A DNA stretch of 64,000 bases from Enterovibrio qingdaonensis (GCF_028683135.1 NZ_JAJUBB010000016.1:1-64000), one strand, 5' to 3'. Counted from the stretch's first letter, positions 1 through 8,844 are shown. Notes: generated by a model not told the origin, from the letters alone. Made by a program: numbers and translations.

Positions 1-75
1 CACCGAGTTAGCTGTGTGGCTAGCTCAGGTCTGCCCCATTATTAACTAGGGTTCTAAAGTAAATGACCGGAGTTT

Positions 76-369
76 CTAGCGATCAGCTAGCAAGTGAATA
101 GCTTCTTCCCGTTTACTCCCTGAAATGCCAGCAACATCTAACATTTTTGGCGTTAACTCATAGACTTTATCCAGCTTCAGGCCTTCTTTCTCGGCTTCTT
201 GTAAGGAGAATTCTAAAAGCGTCTGTCCCTCTGTTCTACTCTTTCCATGATTGCTAGTTAGCATAAAGCTAACAGTGGAAGGCTCTATACGATACAAGAG
301 AAAATTGATCGAAATGGGCGTTAATCTGGTATTGAAAGGCAATTGTGACAAAAAGAGGTCATCATGCAT
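76..369 (-). CDS. Hypothetical small protein, possibly shorter
   Basis: This 97-codon frame ends at a TAG at 76-78 and overlaps the first 6 bases of the rightward gene at 364. The C-terminal half (from about residue 36) reads like a real protein, with alternating acidic and basic helices and no low-complexity bias. I do not recognise a family. No convincing ribosome binding site precedes either the ATG at 369 or the internal ATG at 264, so the start is uncertain. The promoter of the neighbouring flavin-reductase-like gene must lie inside this frame. It could equally be a spurious frame. Confidence 0.35.
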   Translation of the reverse strand: MHDDLFLSQLPFNTRLTPISINFLLYRIEPSTVSFMLTSNHGKSRTEGQTLLEFSLQEAEKEGLKLDKVYELTPKMLDVAGISGSKREEAIHLLADR

Positions 370-996
370 TTCAATCTCGAAGAGCTAGGGCAGCTCGAAG
401 ACAGATATCGCGCCAAACTGATTAACAGTCTCTCAGGATTCAAGAGTGCAAATCTTATCGGCACAACCGACGGTAGGGGCAATCATAATCTCGCGATTGT
501 CAGTTCAGTTTTTCACATTGGAGCCAACCCGCCTTTGGTAGGGATGATCATTCGCCCTCATACTGTTACCCGCGACACACTGGAAAACATACTTGAACTT
601 GGTGAGTACACTATCAATCAGGTAAATGCTGATATCTGGAAAGAATCCCATCAAACATCTGCCCGTTACGAACAGCTCGTTTCGGAATTCACGGAAGCAG
701 GACTGACACCTGAATGGTTAGATGGCGTGAAAGCCCCTTTTGTCGCAGAGAGCCGTCTTAAGTATTCTTTGCTATTGCGAGAATCGCAGACACTGGAAAT
801 TAATGGCACAGTGTTGGTGATAGGTGAAATTAATAACGTGCTGTTAGAAGATGAAGTGATAGCGGACGATGGCTATATCGATATCGAAGCTTTAGAAACA
901 GTCGCTGTGTCTGGACTTGATAGCTACCACGTAACCAATAGGTTAGGGCGATTGAACTACGCAAAGCCAGACAAGAAAGCAGGCGTTAACGATTAA
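364..996 (+). CDS. Flavin reductase-like (FMN-binding split barrel) protein
   Basis: The 210-residue product resembles the DIM6/NTAB flavin-reductase-like family. It opens with a loop of the type 'KSANLIGTTDGRGNHNLAIV' (residues about 28-47), followed by 'PPLVGMIIRP', the usual FMN-contacting strand and turn. It ends with the family's typical 'NRLGRLNYAKP'. Proteins of this family bind FMN and either reduce free flavin with NAD(P)H or act as small flavoproteins of unknown substrate. It is cytoplasmic, with no signal or membrane segment. Length is normal for the family. No neighbour points to a specific partner oxygenase, so the substrate is open. Confidence 0.85.
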   Translation: MHFNLEELGQLEDRYRAKLINSLSGFKSANLIGTTDGRGNHNLAIVSSVFHIGANPPLVGMIIRPHTVTRDTLENILELGEYTINQVNADIWKESHQTSARYEQLVSEFTEAGLTPEWLDGVKAPFVAESRLKYSLLLRESQTLEINGTVLVIGEINNVLLEDEVIADDGYIDIEALETVAVSGLDSYHVTNRLGRLNYAKPDKKAGVND

Positions 997-1138
997 GAAA
1001 TCATCGGGTTGGAAGCATAAGCTCGCACTCGCCGTACTTGCATAAACCCGATTGACATACCATCAGCATTATATGAAAGTGATTGTATGAAATTTAATCT
1101 AAAGCCACTTAATACACGAATTATCATCATTCCATAGG

Positions 1139-1199
1139 AATGGTGGGATTATGTGCGCATAGATTAATCAACCCACCCGAAAAGGTGGGTTTTCTTTTT
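1139..1199 (+). terminator. Terminator hairpin with competing upstream arm (attenuator-like leader)
   Basis: An 8-bp stem, AACCCACC at 1170-1177 with GGTGGGTT at 1184-1191, is followed at once by TTCTTTTTC, a good intrinsic terminator. It lies only 36 bases before the ATG of the P-loop kinase gene. A second copy of GGTGGG at 1142-1147 can pair with the same CCCACC, which would give a competing antiterminator. The terminator is clear. The switch is inference. Confidence 0.6.
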
Positions 1200-1235
1200 C
1201 TGCCTTTTTGGAAACATGCTCTAAGAGGGATTTAC

Positions 1236-1769
1236 ATGGAAAAGATCGCGGTTTTTGGAAAGCCAGGTAGTGGAAAGTCAACAATAAGCAAAGCCTTAGC
1301 GTCTGCGGCAGTCCTGCCGCTTCATCAACTCGATTCCATCGTCTACAAGCCAAACGGTGAGTTTGTCGCGCGAGAAGAATTTGAGTGTATTCATGACAAT
1401 ATAATGTCCTCGGAACGCTGGATCATTGATGGGCTGGGGCCTATCAGTGCGTTTCATAAACGTCTGGACGCGGCCGACACGCTTATCTACATCGACTTGC
1501 CCTACCCAGTTAGCTATTGGTTTGTCACTAAACGCTTATTGAAAGGGCTCTTTATAAAGCCGGAAGGCTGGCCCGATGGAAGTTCGGTTTTCAAAGGCAC
1601 GCTCAATAGCTACAAGATGCTTAAATTGAGCCCAACATTCTGGAACTGCGATTTTGAGGCGTCGCTCATTGAGAACGCCAGCGGGAAAAATGTTCACGTC
1701 ATCAAGACAGTCACTGAATTAAACCATTTTGTGTCAGAGTTAACCGGTGAATGGGCTAAGGCCCCTTAG
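1236..1769 (+). CDS. P-loop kinase, adenylate kinase/FlaR-like
   Basis: A small P-loop NTPase of about 177 residues. The Walker A motif GKPGSGKST starts at residue 8, and the 'DGLGP' and 'DTLIYIDLP' segments are typical of adenylate kinase-like or 'topology modulation' (FlaR-type) proteins. The family phosphorylates nucleotides or unknown small substrates, and its biological role is poorly defined. The frame is open from 1140, but I choose the ATG at 1236. It follows a good AAGAGGGA ribosome binding site, and the longer version would read through the terminator hairpin. Monocistronic. Expression may depend on readthrough of that hairpin. Confidence 0.8.
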   Translation: MEKIAVFGKPGSGKSTISKALASAAVLPLHQLDSIVYKPNGEFVAREEFECIHDNIMSSERWIIDGLGPISAFHKRLDAADTLIYIDLPYPVSYWFVTKRLLKGLFIKPEGWPDGSSVFKGTLNSYKMLKLSPTFWNCDFEASLIENASGKNVHVIKTVTELNHFVSELTGEWAKAP

Positions 1770-1847
1770 GCAAGCTTGCTTAAAGGCTTTATTTGGGCAA
1801 AGGCATTAGCGGCTTCCACTGCTAATGCCAGTGCACCGCAAGGCTGT

Positions 1848-2810
1848 TTACTCCGCTTTCTCACTGAGTCTTCTACCTGCGCCAACGGCGTAGACAGGGC
1901 TTCGTATCAGTAATATTGGGTCGTCGGAAGGCGCGAGACCTTTCGCCAAAACGAGAGGGTCAAACACTATCGTGTCGCAGCGTCCTTCGGATTCTGGACT
2001 GATGCGCTCAATAACCAAACGCGTTGGCGTTACTGTTTTGTGTTCTCCCGTCCATTGGACGGCTGCATTATTGATATCGTCCTCGCTGTTAGCGAGGATG
2101 GCTGTCATGTCCCAAGACACCTCGCCACGTTTCAAACTGGACGCAAGGTTATCGAAGAAAAAGTCAGTGCCAGTGTCGACGTTGATGCCGTGCTGTTTCG
2201 TTGGTGTGAACGTCCAGCGAAAGGGGGTTTTGGTTCCCGCTTCATCAACAAAATAAAAGCTGTTTACGCCGTTATAGGTTTGATCTTCATAAGGCTTAAC
2301 GGTTTTGTCTTTCTTTGCCATATGCGCGCCGAACGTGCCAATTTCTGGGTATTTTTGTTTAACCTTGGCGACAGCGTCTTTGCCGAGGGCTTTCGCCTGA
2401 TTGAGCGCAAGGAATGCTTCGGGTGTGGCAACGGGAAAGAAATCTAACGTGTTGAGGGCCATTCGCGAGTTGTTCCCGTCTTGATCTAGGATAGACAGGC
2501 CAATCCCAACCCCGCCGAACTGATTATCCGGAGCTTCATTGTTGCCACCAGAATGAGATAAACGACCAATGACACGTGAAGGAGCCTTGAACATAGTCGC
2601 ATTTGAATAGAGCGCGATGGATGATTCCTGCGGTGCTAAATGCCCTTCGAAGCAAAAGCCTTTGGTGTGATTTCTTCGTTTCCCTTCTGTTACACCGAAT
2701 TGCGCTTCAAACGCATCAATCATTTCGATTGGAAACGTTGGGCGAGTTTCTGCGGATGTTGGAAAGCTCGTGACGCTTGCCAGTAATGTCGTAAACCAAA
2801 CAATTCTCAT
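1848..2810 (-). CDS. Periplasmic catalase-related peroxidase (SrpA family)
   Basis: The 320-residue product has a cleavable signal peptide (about residues 1-20, ending near TSA). It resembles the small catalase-fold haem peroxidases of the SrpA type. The distal histidine lies in 'RRNHTKGFCF' (His48). The proximal haem tyrosine is expected in 'RSPVYAVGAGRR' (Tyr307), preceded by 'LAPSDDPILLIRSP', a family signature. These proteins lack the long catalase C-terminus and act as periplasmic peroxidases toward peroxides or organic hydroperoxides. It is divergent from an OhrR-type regulator at 3043, which suggests peroxide-responsive control. The start at 2810 is preceded by GGAG. Confidence 0.85.
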   Translation of the reverse strand: MRIVWFTTLLASVTSFPTSAETRPTFPIEMIDAFEAQFGVTEGKRRNHTKGFCFEGHLAPQESSIALYSNATMFKAPSRVIGRLSHSGGNNEAPDNQFGGVGIGLSILDQDGNNSRMALNTLDFFPVATPEAFLALNQAKALGKDAVAKVKQKYPEIGTFGAHMAKKDKTVKPYEDQTYNGVNSFYFVDEAGTKTPFRWTFTPTKQHGINVDTGTDFFFDNLASSLKRGEVSWDMTAILANSEDDINNAAVQWTGEHKTVTPTRLVIERISPESEGRCDTIVFDPLVLAKGLAPSDDPILLIRSPVYAVGAGRRLSEKAE

Positions 2811-2850
2811 CTGATTGCTCCATGCTACTTATTGGGTATGTGTGCGAATG

Positions 2851-2864
2851 GTTCGCGCACTAAC
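2851..2864. promoter_or_regulatory. Candidate OhrR-type operator, copy 1
   Basis: GTTCGCGCACTAAC lies 40-55 bases upstream of the peroxidase start. Together with the preceding TGTGCGAA at 2841-2848 it forms an imperfect inverted repeat (TGTGCGAA-n-TTCGCGCA). The same 14-mer occurs inverted, with one mismatch, at 2971-2984 before the regulator gene. The arrangement suits a divergent, commonly regulated pair. The assignment to the adjacent OhrR-like protein is inference. Confidence 0.5.
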
Positions 2865-2961
2865 CATATGGGTAAGCATGTGCGGTGGTCTGGAGAAGAT
2901 CAAATTTCGACTGTCTCTATGGTGAGAAACAAACGCAGTTAGGCTCGGCGAAGCCAGTACA

Positions 2962-2990
2962 TTGACAATTGTTTGTGCGCGAACTAAAAA
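2962..2990 (+). promoter_or_regulatory. Promoter with embedded operator, copy 2
   Basis: A consensus TTGACA (-35, 2962-2967) is followed after 17 bases by TAAAAA (-10, 2985-2990). The spacer contains GTTTGTGCGCGAAC at 2971-2984, the reverse complement of the copy at 2851-2864 with one mismatch. ACAATTGT at 2965-2972 is a short perfect palindrome similar in base content to known OhrR boxes. A repressor bound here would block RNA polymerase, so the regulator gene is probably autorepressed. Confidence 0.55.
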
Positions 2991-3042
2991 GGTTGATGAA
3001 TTACGGTGTGTTAGCCATAGTTTGAATACTACGAACTTCTAC

Positions 3043-3477
3043 ATGGATGGCAGAATGGGACTGAATCATAGAGAGCAACTTTGTTTTAATCTCTATACCA
3101 CGTCGAGCCTGATCACGCAGGCGTACCAACCACTTCTTAGGCCGCTAAGCCTTACCTACCCCCAATTTGCGGTAATGATGTCGCTCTGGCAGAAACAAGA
3201 TGTCTCCATCACGGAACTAGCTCACTCTGTCGGGCTTTCTAAAGCGACGGTTACGCCTATCGTGAAGCGTTTACAGCACGTTGGCTATGTCACCAAATCA
3301 TTTGCTGAAGGCAACGAAAGACAAAAGTCCGTCGCATTGACTGAAGAAGGGCAAAAGCTCGCCCGAAAAGGGAAAAAAGCGGCTAAGCAAGCACTCTGCG
3401 CGACAGGATTGACGGAGGAGGAGGCAAAGCTATTGATTGATTTGAGCCAGAAAATCCAATTCAACCTTTCTAAGTAA
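3043..3477 (+). CDS. OhrR-type MarR family peroxide-sensing regulator
   Basis: A winged-helix MarR family protein of 144 residues from the ATG at 3043. A second ATG at 3055 is equally possible. The N-terminal 'QLCFNLYTTSSLITQAYQPLLRPLSLTYPQ' pattern is that of OhrR proteins. It places the reactive cysteine at residue 14, and this cysteine is the organic-hydroperoxide sensor in the family. The recognition helix is near 'HSVGLSKATVTPIVKRL'. OhrR normally represses ohr, but here the divergent partner is a catalase-like peroxidase and no ohr gene is visible. No strong ribosome binding site is seen at either start. An intrinsic terminator follows at 3530. Confidence 0.85.
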   Translation: MDGRMGLNHREQLCFNLYTTSSLITQAYQPLLRPLSLTYPQFAVMMSLWQKQDVSITELAHSVGLSKATVTPIVKRLQHVGYVTKSFAEGNERQKSVALTEEGQKLARKGKKAAKQALCATGLTEEEAKLLIDLSQKIQFNLSK

Positions 3478-3529
3478 CCCTGATCATGGCGTTAATGAGC
3501 ATGCTAACGCCAATGTCAGATTTCGTAAC

Positions 3530-3553
3530 GCACCGATTTTCGGTGCTTTTTTG
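3530..3553 (+). terminator. Intrinsic terminator after the OhrR-like gene
   Basis: GCACCG and CGGTGC form a 6-bp stem with a short AT loop, followed by six T residues. Confidence 0.8.
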
Positions 3554-4216
3554 CGTCTAAGTTAGTCACCTTTCGTCACGCGGTCACTGGCAGGCTTTTC
3601 GTTTGCTTTCATTTTTACCGGGAAATACAAGTACGGTGGAAAGTCGAGAACAAACGTAATGAATCGTTTGATAGATGAAGTTTTAGGGGTGTTCTGAGTG
3701 TCTGTAGACATGCGCGATCTCCAAAATTCGGTAATGTGCCCTTAGTAATCAATCAATGCGGAGGTTTGCAACGCTTTGATCTGTCATCATTGTTAGCAGT
3801 GGGCTCTTGTTGCTGGGCATGTTACGGGGAGAGTGGGCGAAGGAATACCGAATTTACGTTCCATTACAGTAGATTGCATTAACTCACAGTTATACACACT
3901 CAATGCTGAAATTCGTGCATTTTGTATGCAAATCGTGGGTGCTAGCGTTGTTGTGGTTTTCTGAGAACGCTTGCACGCAAATCTCTCAACTCGCCGCTAG
4001 CTTTCGATAAGAACAACCAACCTCGTCACCTTGTATGGTGAAATCAATATCATATTCGTGACACTCTTCGCACTACTGCAATAAATCAAACCGATAGTTA
4101 GCAATATAAAGGAAAATCCCATTCATAACGTTAAGTAAACATTCTCATTTCAATTACTTACATAGCTTGATACTTACTATCTAGGCTTGTTTTCTTGACT
4201 GGCTGGGAGAAAAACT
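3554..4216. other. Gene-free stretch upstream of the RND efflux genes
   Basis: About 660 bases without a credible reading frame on either strand. I see no tRNA or known RNA. The last part before 4217 must carry the efflux promoter and is AT-rich. The rest might be a decayed gene, such as a lost TetR-type regulator that often precedes such efflux pairs, but I could not trace any protein remnant. Confidence 0.5.
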
Positions 4217-5281
4217 TTGAAAAAAAAACACTTACTCGCACTTTTACCTCTGATGATGGGACTCAATGGATGTAGCGATCCTGCGCAAACTGCCAAGTCA
4301 GAAGTACTTATCCGCCCTGTTAAAACCTATGTGGTCTCTGATCAACAAAGTGTTCGTACCGCTTCTTTCCCGGGGATCATTCAAAGCAATAATTTATCAG
4401 AGATCAGCTTTGTCTCAGGTGGACGTGTCACGGACTTTCCTGTTCGTGCTGCTATGGATGTTAAAGCGGGTGATGTGATTGCAGGACTTGACCAACGAGA
4501 GCTCAATAACCGACTAAGCCAAGCCTTATCGCAGTATGAAATAGCGGAAGATGAATACCAACGTCTGAGTAAGCTCTCTGAAACGGGAGCGGTTTCAAAA
4601 AGCTCCCTTCAAGCGAAGCGCGTCGAACGTGATGTAGCAAAAGTCCAACTTGATAGTGCCAATGAGGCGATAGAGGACTCTGTGCTTCTAGCGCCTTTTG
4701 ATGGTGTGATTGCCCAGACGTTTATTGATAAAGACCAAGTGGTATCGGGCGGGCAGACGGTCGCTATTTTGATTGGCCGCGGTGATTTGGAAGCGGCAAT
4801 TGATGTGCCAGGAAAATTGCTAGCGTCGCTATATCAGAACTCGTTAACTGGCGATTCATCAACCAGTTTTGTTTCTTTGGATTCGGATCCTGAGATGCAA
4901 TTTCCGGCCACCTTCAAAGAAGCAACCTTGGTCGCCGATCCAACCACGCAAACCTATGGCCTCACTTTTTCATTTCGCACGCCAACCGATGTTTTGGTGC
5001 TTCCCGGTATGAATGTCACCGTGGATATTGATGAAAACAACAGCAGACAAAATGACATTTTGGTGCCTATCGATGCGGTGAGCAGTGACGTCAATGGCAC
5101 CTTTGTCTGGCTGATTGACGAGTCATCCATGACTGTCACGAAAAAACAGATAGAAGTTGCGGAAGAAATTGGCGACTTCTTGCCCGTTATCAGCGGCCTA
5201 AATATGGGAGACCAAATCGTGAACGCAGGTGTTAGCCAGCTCTCTGAGGGTGTTGCAGTTAGAGAATGGAAGCAAGACTAG
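4217..5281 (+). CDS. RND efflux periplasmic adaptor (membrane fusion) lipoprotein
   Basis: A 354-residue HlyD/AcrA-like adaptor. It starts at a TTG codon, preceded by GGGAGA. That start yields a complete lipoprotein signal of three lysines, a hydrophobic stretch and the lipobox L-N-G-C with Cys19. An upstream ATG does not exist in frame. The order is lipoyl half-motif (residues about 60-100), alpha-helical hairpin (about 100-150), second lipoyl half ('APFDGVIAQ', about 155), then the beta-barrel. It links the inner-membrane pump at 5307 to an outer-membrane channel. No TolC-like gene is present here, so the channel is probably encoded elsewhere. The two genes are 25 bases apart and form one operon. 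Confidence 0.9.
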   Translation: MKKKHLLALLPLMMGLNGCSDPAQTAKSEVLIRPVKTYVVSDQQSVRTASFPGIIQSNNLSEISFVSGGRVTDFPVRAAMDVKAGDVIAGLDQRELNNRLSQALSQYEIAEDEYQRLSKLSETGAVSKSSLQAKRVERDVAKVQLDSANEAIEDSVLLAPFDGVIAQTFIDKDQVVSGGQTVAILIGRGDLEAAIDVPGKLLASLYQNSLTGDSSTSFVSLDSDPEMQFPATFKEATLVADPTTQTYGLTFSFRTPTDVLVLPGMNVTVDIDENNSRQNDILVPIDAVSSDVNGTFVWLIDESSMTVTKKQIEVAEEIGDFLPVISGLNMGDQIVNAGVSQLSEGVAVREWKQD

Positions 5282-5306
5282 TCCGATCACGATATAGGTA
5301 GAAATT

Positions 5307-8300
5307 ATGAACATCGCTGAGTTCACGATAAAGAAAACCGTCTTAAGCGTGATCGTTATATTCGTCACGCTTTTTGGTGGCTGGCATGCTTACCAAAACA
5401 TGGCGCGATTTGAAGACCCTGAATTTACCATCCGCGAAGCGGTGGTAGTCACCCATTATCCCGGTGCGTCGCCGCATCAGGTTGCATTAGAAATTACCGA
5501 GCCGCTTGAAAAAGCCATTCAACAATTGGCTGAAGTGAAAAGCATCAAATCCGTATCCACTGCCGGAAAATCCGAGATCACCGTGGAAGTGAAGTACGAG
5601 TCTTCAAAAACACGTTCTGACTTGCAGCTGGTTTGGAACAAGCTCCGCAACAAAGTGAGTGATGCCGAGCGCTCATTGCCCCCTGGGGCAGATAAGCCTT
5701 ATGTCGCAGATGACTTTGGTGACGTGTTTGGCCTGCTATTTTTCCTAACGGGAGAAGGCTATAGCAATGCCGAACTCAAGCAATATGCCGATACGCTTCA
5801 GAATACCTTACTCAAGGTAGACGGCGTTGCGCGAGTAACGATAGAAGGGGCTAAACAAGAGGTCATTTACGTCGAGATCTCCAGAAGCGACATTAAACGC
5901 CTCGGTGCTTCGTTTGATTACGTCTTGAACGTTTTGTCCCAACAAAATGCCGTCGCATCAGCCGGTAGCGTGACAGCGGGAAGCAAGCGACTCGTTATTT
6001 CACCCACTGAGGCTATCGATTCGGTCGATGCTATCGCCAATCTTCTCGTGACGGTAGAGCCCAATGGCAAACTCATCTATCTGAAAGACATTGCCAATGT
6101 TTACCAAGGGTATAAAGAGCCCGATGAAAAACTCTATCGTTACGACGGTGAACCTGCGTTAGCCATCGGTATTTCCGGTGTGCTGGGCAGTAACATTGTA
6201 AAGATTGGAGCGGACGTTGATAAAGCGATAGAGGATTCTTTAAACCTGCGTCCTGTTGGCATGGAGCTCCACGAGTTCTATCATCAAGCCAACATTGTTG
6301 ATGCATCTGTTCAGAACTTCGTAGCGAATGTGATAGCGGCTCTCGTCATCGTGATTGTGACCTTGCTGATCTTCATGGGATTTAAGTCTGCATTGGTTAT
6401 TGGAGCCATTTTGGTACTGACCATTGGTGCTACCTTGGCCACCATGAACTATGTTGCGATTCCAATGCACCGTATCTCTCTGGGGGCATTAATTATCGCC
6501 CTCGGCATGATGGTGGATAATGCGATTGTCGTGACAGAAGGCATCTTGGTTGGCCTGAAACGAGGGGCGTCCAAGCTCGACATTGCCAAAGAAACGGTTC
6601 AGCGTTCTATCTGGCCGCTTCTTGGTGGCACACTCGTCGGGATTATCGCGTTTGCCCCTATCGGTTTTGCCCCGGGATCAACCGCAGAATATACCGGTCA
6701 TCTGTTCTGGGTCATTCTTATCGCGTTGCTATACAGCTGGCTATTCGCCATTACGTTGACGCCGCTGTTTTGCTATTGGCTGTTCAAAGAGAACACCATG
6801 GCGCAAGACGACAATGCTGACACTGAAGGTCGTGTAAGCAAGGGGTACAAAACACTGCTGGCGTTCTCTTTGAAGAAGAGAATACAGGTGATTGCGTGTG
6901 TCTTTGGCTTGTTTGCGCTTTCATTGTGGGGATTCCAGTTTGTAAAACCCGGGTTCTTCCCTGCCTCAACAACACCGCTTTTTGTCGTCGATTACTGGCA
7001 GCCTCAAGGGACTGACATCAAGGTGACAGAGGCGGACATTGATGAGCTGAATAACTTTGTTGCATCGCTTGAAGGTGTGGAAAATGTTCAGGCGACTGTC
7101 GGTGGCGGTGCGCCGCGCTTCATGTTGGTTTACGGCCCACAGTCTCCCAATTCATCGTATGGGCAATTGTTGGTAAAAACACAGAACGACAAACAGATCG
7201 ACCCATTGTTACCGCAAATTCAAGCCTACATCGACACCAACTTCCCTGACGCGTTGGGGAAAGTGTGGAAATTTACGTTGGGACCAGGGGGAGGTTCGAA
7301 GATCGAGGCAAAATTCAGCGGCCCTGAACCTGAGGTGCTGAGAAGATTGTCCGAAGAAGCAAAAAAGATTTTGCTTGATGATGGTAAAGCACTGTCTGTG
7401 AAGGATAACTGGCGACAACCGGTTCCTGTTTTTGAACCTATCTACGCAGAAAAAGCGGCTCAACGTATCGGTGTTTCTCGTGAGGATCTTGCGTCTGCTT
7501 TAGAGCGTAATTTCTCCGGCCAATCCATTGGGGCTTATCGTCAAGATGACGAGTTAATCCCGATAGTGATCCGTGCGACCGAAGACGAACGCGCCAGTGT
7601 GAGTGACATTCGCAACGTTAACGTTGTTAGCTCTATCACGGGTGAAAGTGTGCCTATCGACCAAGTCACCGATGGCTATCGCACTGTGTGGAAAGACGGT
7701 CTGGTGAGACGCGTAGACAGGAACTGGGAACTTGTCGTTCAAGCCGATCCCGTTGCGGGAGAATATGCGACAGATTTGTTCAACCGAATTCGGCCACAAA
7801 TAGAGGCGATAGATCTGCCTGATGGGTATGTACTCGAATGGGGTGGCGAATACGGCGACTCGAAGGAGTCGAATGAAAACCTTGCCTCTACCATCCCCCT
7901 TGGTTTCTTGGCGATGGTGATTGTCGTGCTTGTACTGTTCGGGACAGTGAGACAACCATTGGTGATCTGGCTAGTTGTGCCTCTTGCACTCGTTGGGGTG
8001 GTTGCAGGTCTTCTTGTCACCCAAACCCCGATGGAGTTTATGGCGATTCTTGGGTTGCTGTCGCTGTCTGGGCTCTTGATTAAGAATGCCATCGTTTTGG
8101 TTGACCAAATCGACCTTGAGATATCGGGAGGAAAACAAGCGTATGATGCTGTACTTGAGGCCTCAGCCAGCCGTGTACGGCCCGTTATGATGGGGGCACT
8201 AACCACGGTATTGGGGGTGATTCCTCTTTACTTTGATGCGTTCTTCAAGTCGATGTCTGTCGTGTTGGTTTTCGGTTTAACCTTTGCCACATTGCTTACT

Positions 8301-8363
8301 CTCATCATTGTGCCCGTGCTCTATTCTGTTCTTTTCAGAATTAAGCCTCCGACGGCAGAGTGA
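5307..8363 (+). CDS. RND family efflux transporter, inner-membrane permease
   Basis: 1018 residues, the normal length for an AcrB/MexB-type proton antiporter. The first membrane helix is at about 10-28. The large periplasmic loop follows, with 'FEDPEFTIREAVVVTHYPGASP'-type motifs. A cluster of six helices begins near 335, then a second loop, and a second helix cluster from about 890. Of the paired aspartates of helix 4, the first is present (Asp404) and the second is Asn405 ('GMMVDNAIVV'), which is frequent in several RND subfamilies. The helix-10 lysine is present ('LLIKNAIVL'). Substrates cannot be told from sequence. Co-transcribed with the adaptor. A strong terminator follows at 8418. Confidence 0.92.
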   Translation: MNIAEFTIKKTVLSVIVIFVTLFGGWHAYQNMARFEDPEFTIREAVVVTHYPGASPHQVALEITEPLEKAIQQLAEVKSIKSVSTAGKSEITVEVKYESSKTRSDLQLVWNKLRNKVSDAERSLPPGADKPYVADDFGDVFGLLFFLTGEGYSNAELKQYADTLQNTLLKVDGVARVTIEGAKQEVIYVEISRSDIKRLGASFDYVLNVLSQQNAVASAGSVTAGSKRLVISPTEAIDSVDAIANLLVTVEPNGKLIYLKDIANVYQGYKEPDEKLYRYDGEPALAIGISGVLGSNIVKIGADVDKAIEDSLNLRPVGMELHEFYHQANIVDASVQNFVANVIAALVIVIVTLLIFMGFKSALVIGAILVLTIGATLATMNYVAIPMHRISLGALIIALGMMVDNAIVVTEGILVGLKRGASKLDIAKETVQRSIWPLLGGTLVGIIAFAPIGFAPGSTAEYTGHLFWVILIALLYSWLFAITLTPLFCYWLFKENTMAQDDNADTEGRVSKGYKTLLAFSLKKRIQVIACVFGLFALSLWGFQFVKPGFFPASTTPLFVVDYWQPQGTDIKVTEADIDELNNFVASLEGVENVQATVGGGAPRFMLVYGPQSPNSSYGQLLVKTQNDKQIDPLLPQIQAYIDTNFPDALGKVWKFTLGPGGGSKIEAKFSGPEPEVLRRLSEEAKKILLDDGKALSVKDNWRQPVPVFEPIYAEKAAQRIGVSREDLASALERNFSGQSIGAYRQDDELIPIVIRATEDERASVSDIRNVNVVSSITGESVPIDQVTDGYRTVWKDGLVRRVDRNWELVVQADPVAGEYATDLFNRIRPQIEAIDLPDGYVLEWGGEYGDSKESNENLASTIPLGFLAMVIVVLVLFGTVRQPLVIWLVVPLALVGVVAGLLVTQTPMEFMAILGLLSLSGLLIKNAIVLVDQIDLEISGGKQAYDAVLEASASRVRPVMMGALTTVLGVIPLYFDAFFKSMSVVLVFGLTFATLLTLIIVPVLYSVLFRIKPPTAE

Positions 8364-8417
8364 GAGGAGAGGCATTCCGTTAGCACATCGTGTTAAAGCA
8401 CGTTGAAGGTTTTAAGT

Positions 8418-8449
8418 AAAAGCCAGTAGGTATTGCCTACTGGCTTTTT
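8418..8449. terminator. Intrinsic terminator between convergent genes
   Basis: AGCCAGTAGG (8421-8430) pairs with CCTACTGGCT (8436-8445), a perfect 10-bp stem with a 5-base loop, followed by TTTTTC. The left flank AAA gives weaker bidirectional function for the leftward glutaredoxin gene. Confidence 0.85.
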
Positions 8450-8491
8450 CATCTAACTCAACGTATCCCTGAGGCTGCGATGGACAGCTGA

Positions 8492-8755
8492 TTACCCCGC
8501 AAAGTTCTCCTGAAAGTACTCGATGATGTCATCAGACTCGTACATCCATTCAACGGTACCATCATCGTGTGTAATACGAAGACAAGGCACCATGCCGCGT
8601 CCACCTTCAGAAACCAGTTCTTGATAGGCAGATGGGTCGGCACTGACATCAACCAAGGCGACATCTAGGCTCATCATTTTTAATGCGGCGCGCACTTTCA
8701 TGCAGTAAGGGCAAAACGTACGCTGATAGAGGCTGTGCGCTTTTAGTTCTGGCAT
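8492..8755 (-). CDS. Glutaredoxin-like protein with CPYC motif
   Basis: A small thioredoxin-fold protein of 87 residues with the dithiol glutaredoxin motif CPYC at residues 15-18. 'GMVPCLRI' supplies the cis-proline loop, and the C-terminal 'YESDDIIEYFQENF' is typical of glutaredoxins and of the N-terminal domain of glutathione transferases. It would reduce disulfides with glutathione in the cytoplasm. The frame opens two codons earlier with TTG, but the ATG at 8755 is correctly spaced from a GGAAG ribosome binding site. Transcribed alone, ahead of and in the same direction as nothing obvious. Confidence 0.85.
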   Translation of the reverse strand: MPELKAHSLYQRTFCPYCMKVRAALKMMSLDVALVDVSADPSAYQELVSEGGRGMVPCLRITHDDGTVEWMYESDDIIEYFQENFAG

Positions 8756-8844
8756 ATTCAATACTTCCTTATCGTTGTTATGTTTTTGTCATGCTTTCAT
8801 TTGACCGTATTGATAGCAAAAATATTGAGGTGTGAATAGCCTGC

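Noticed and set aside
2040-2447. 135-codon rightward frame
   Set aside because: Opposite-strand shadow of the catalase-like peroxidase, whose motifs are clear.
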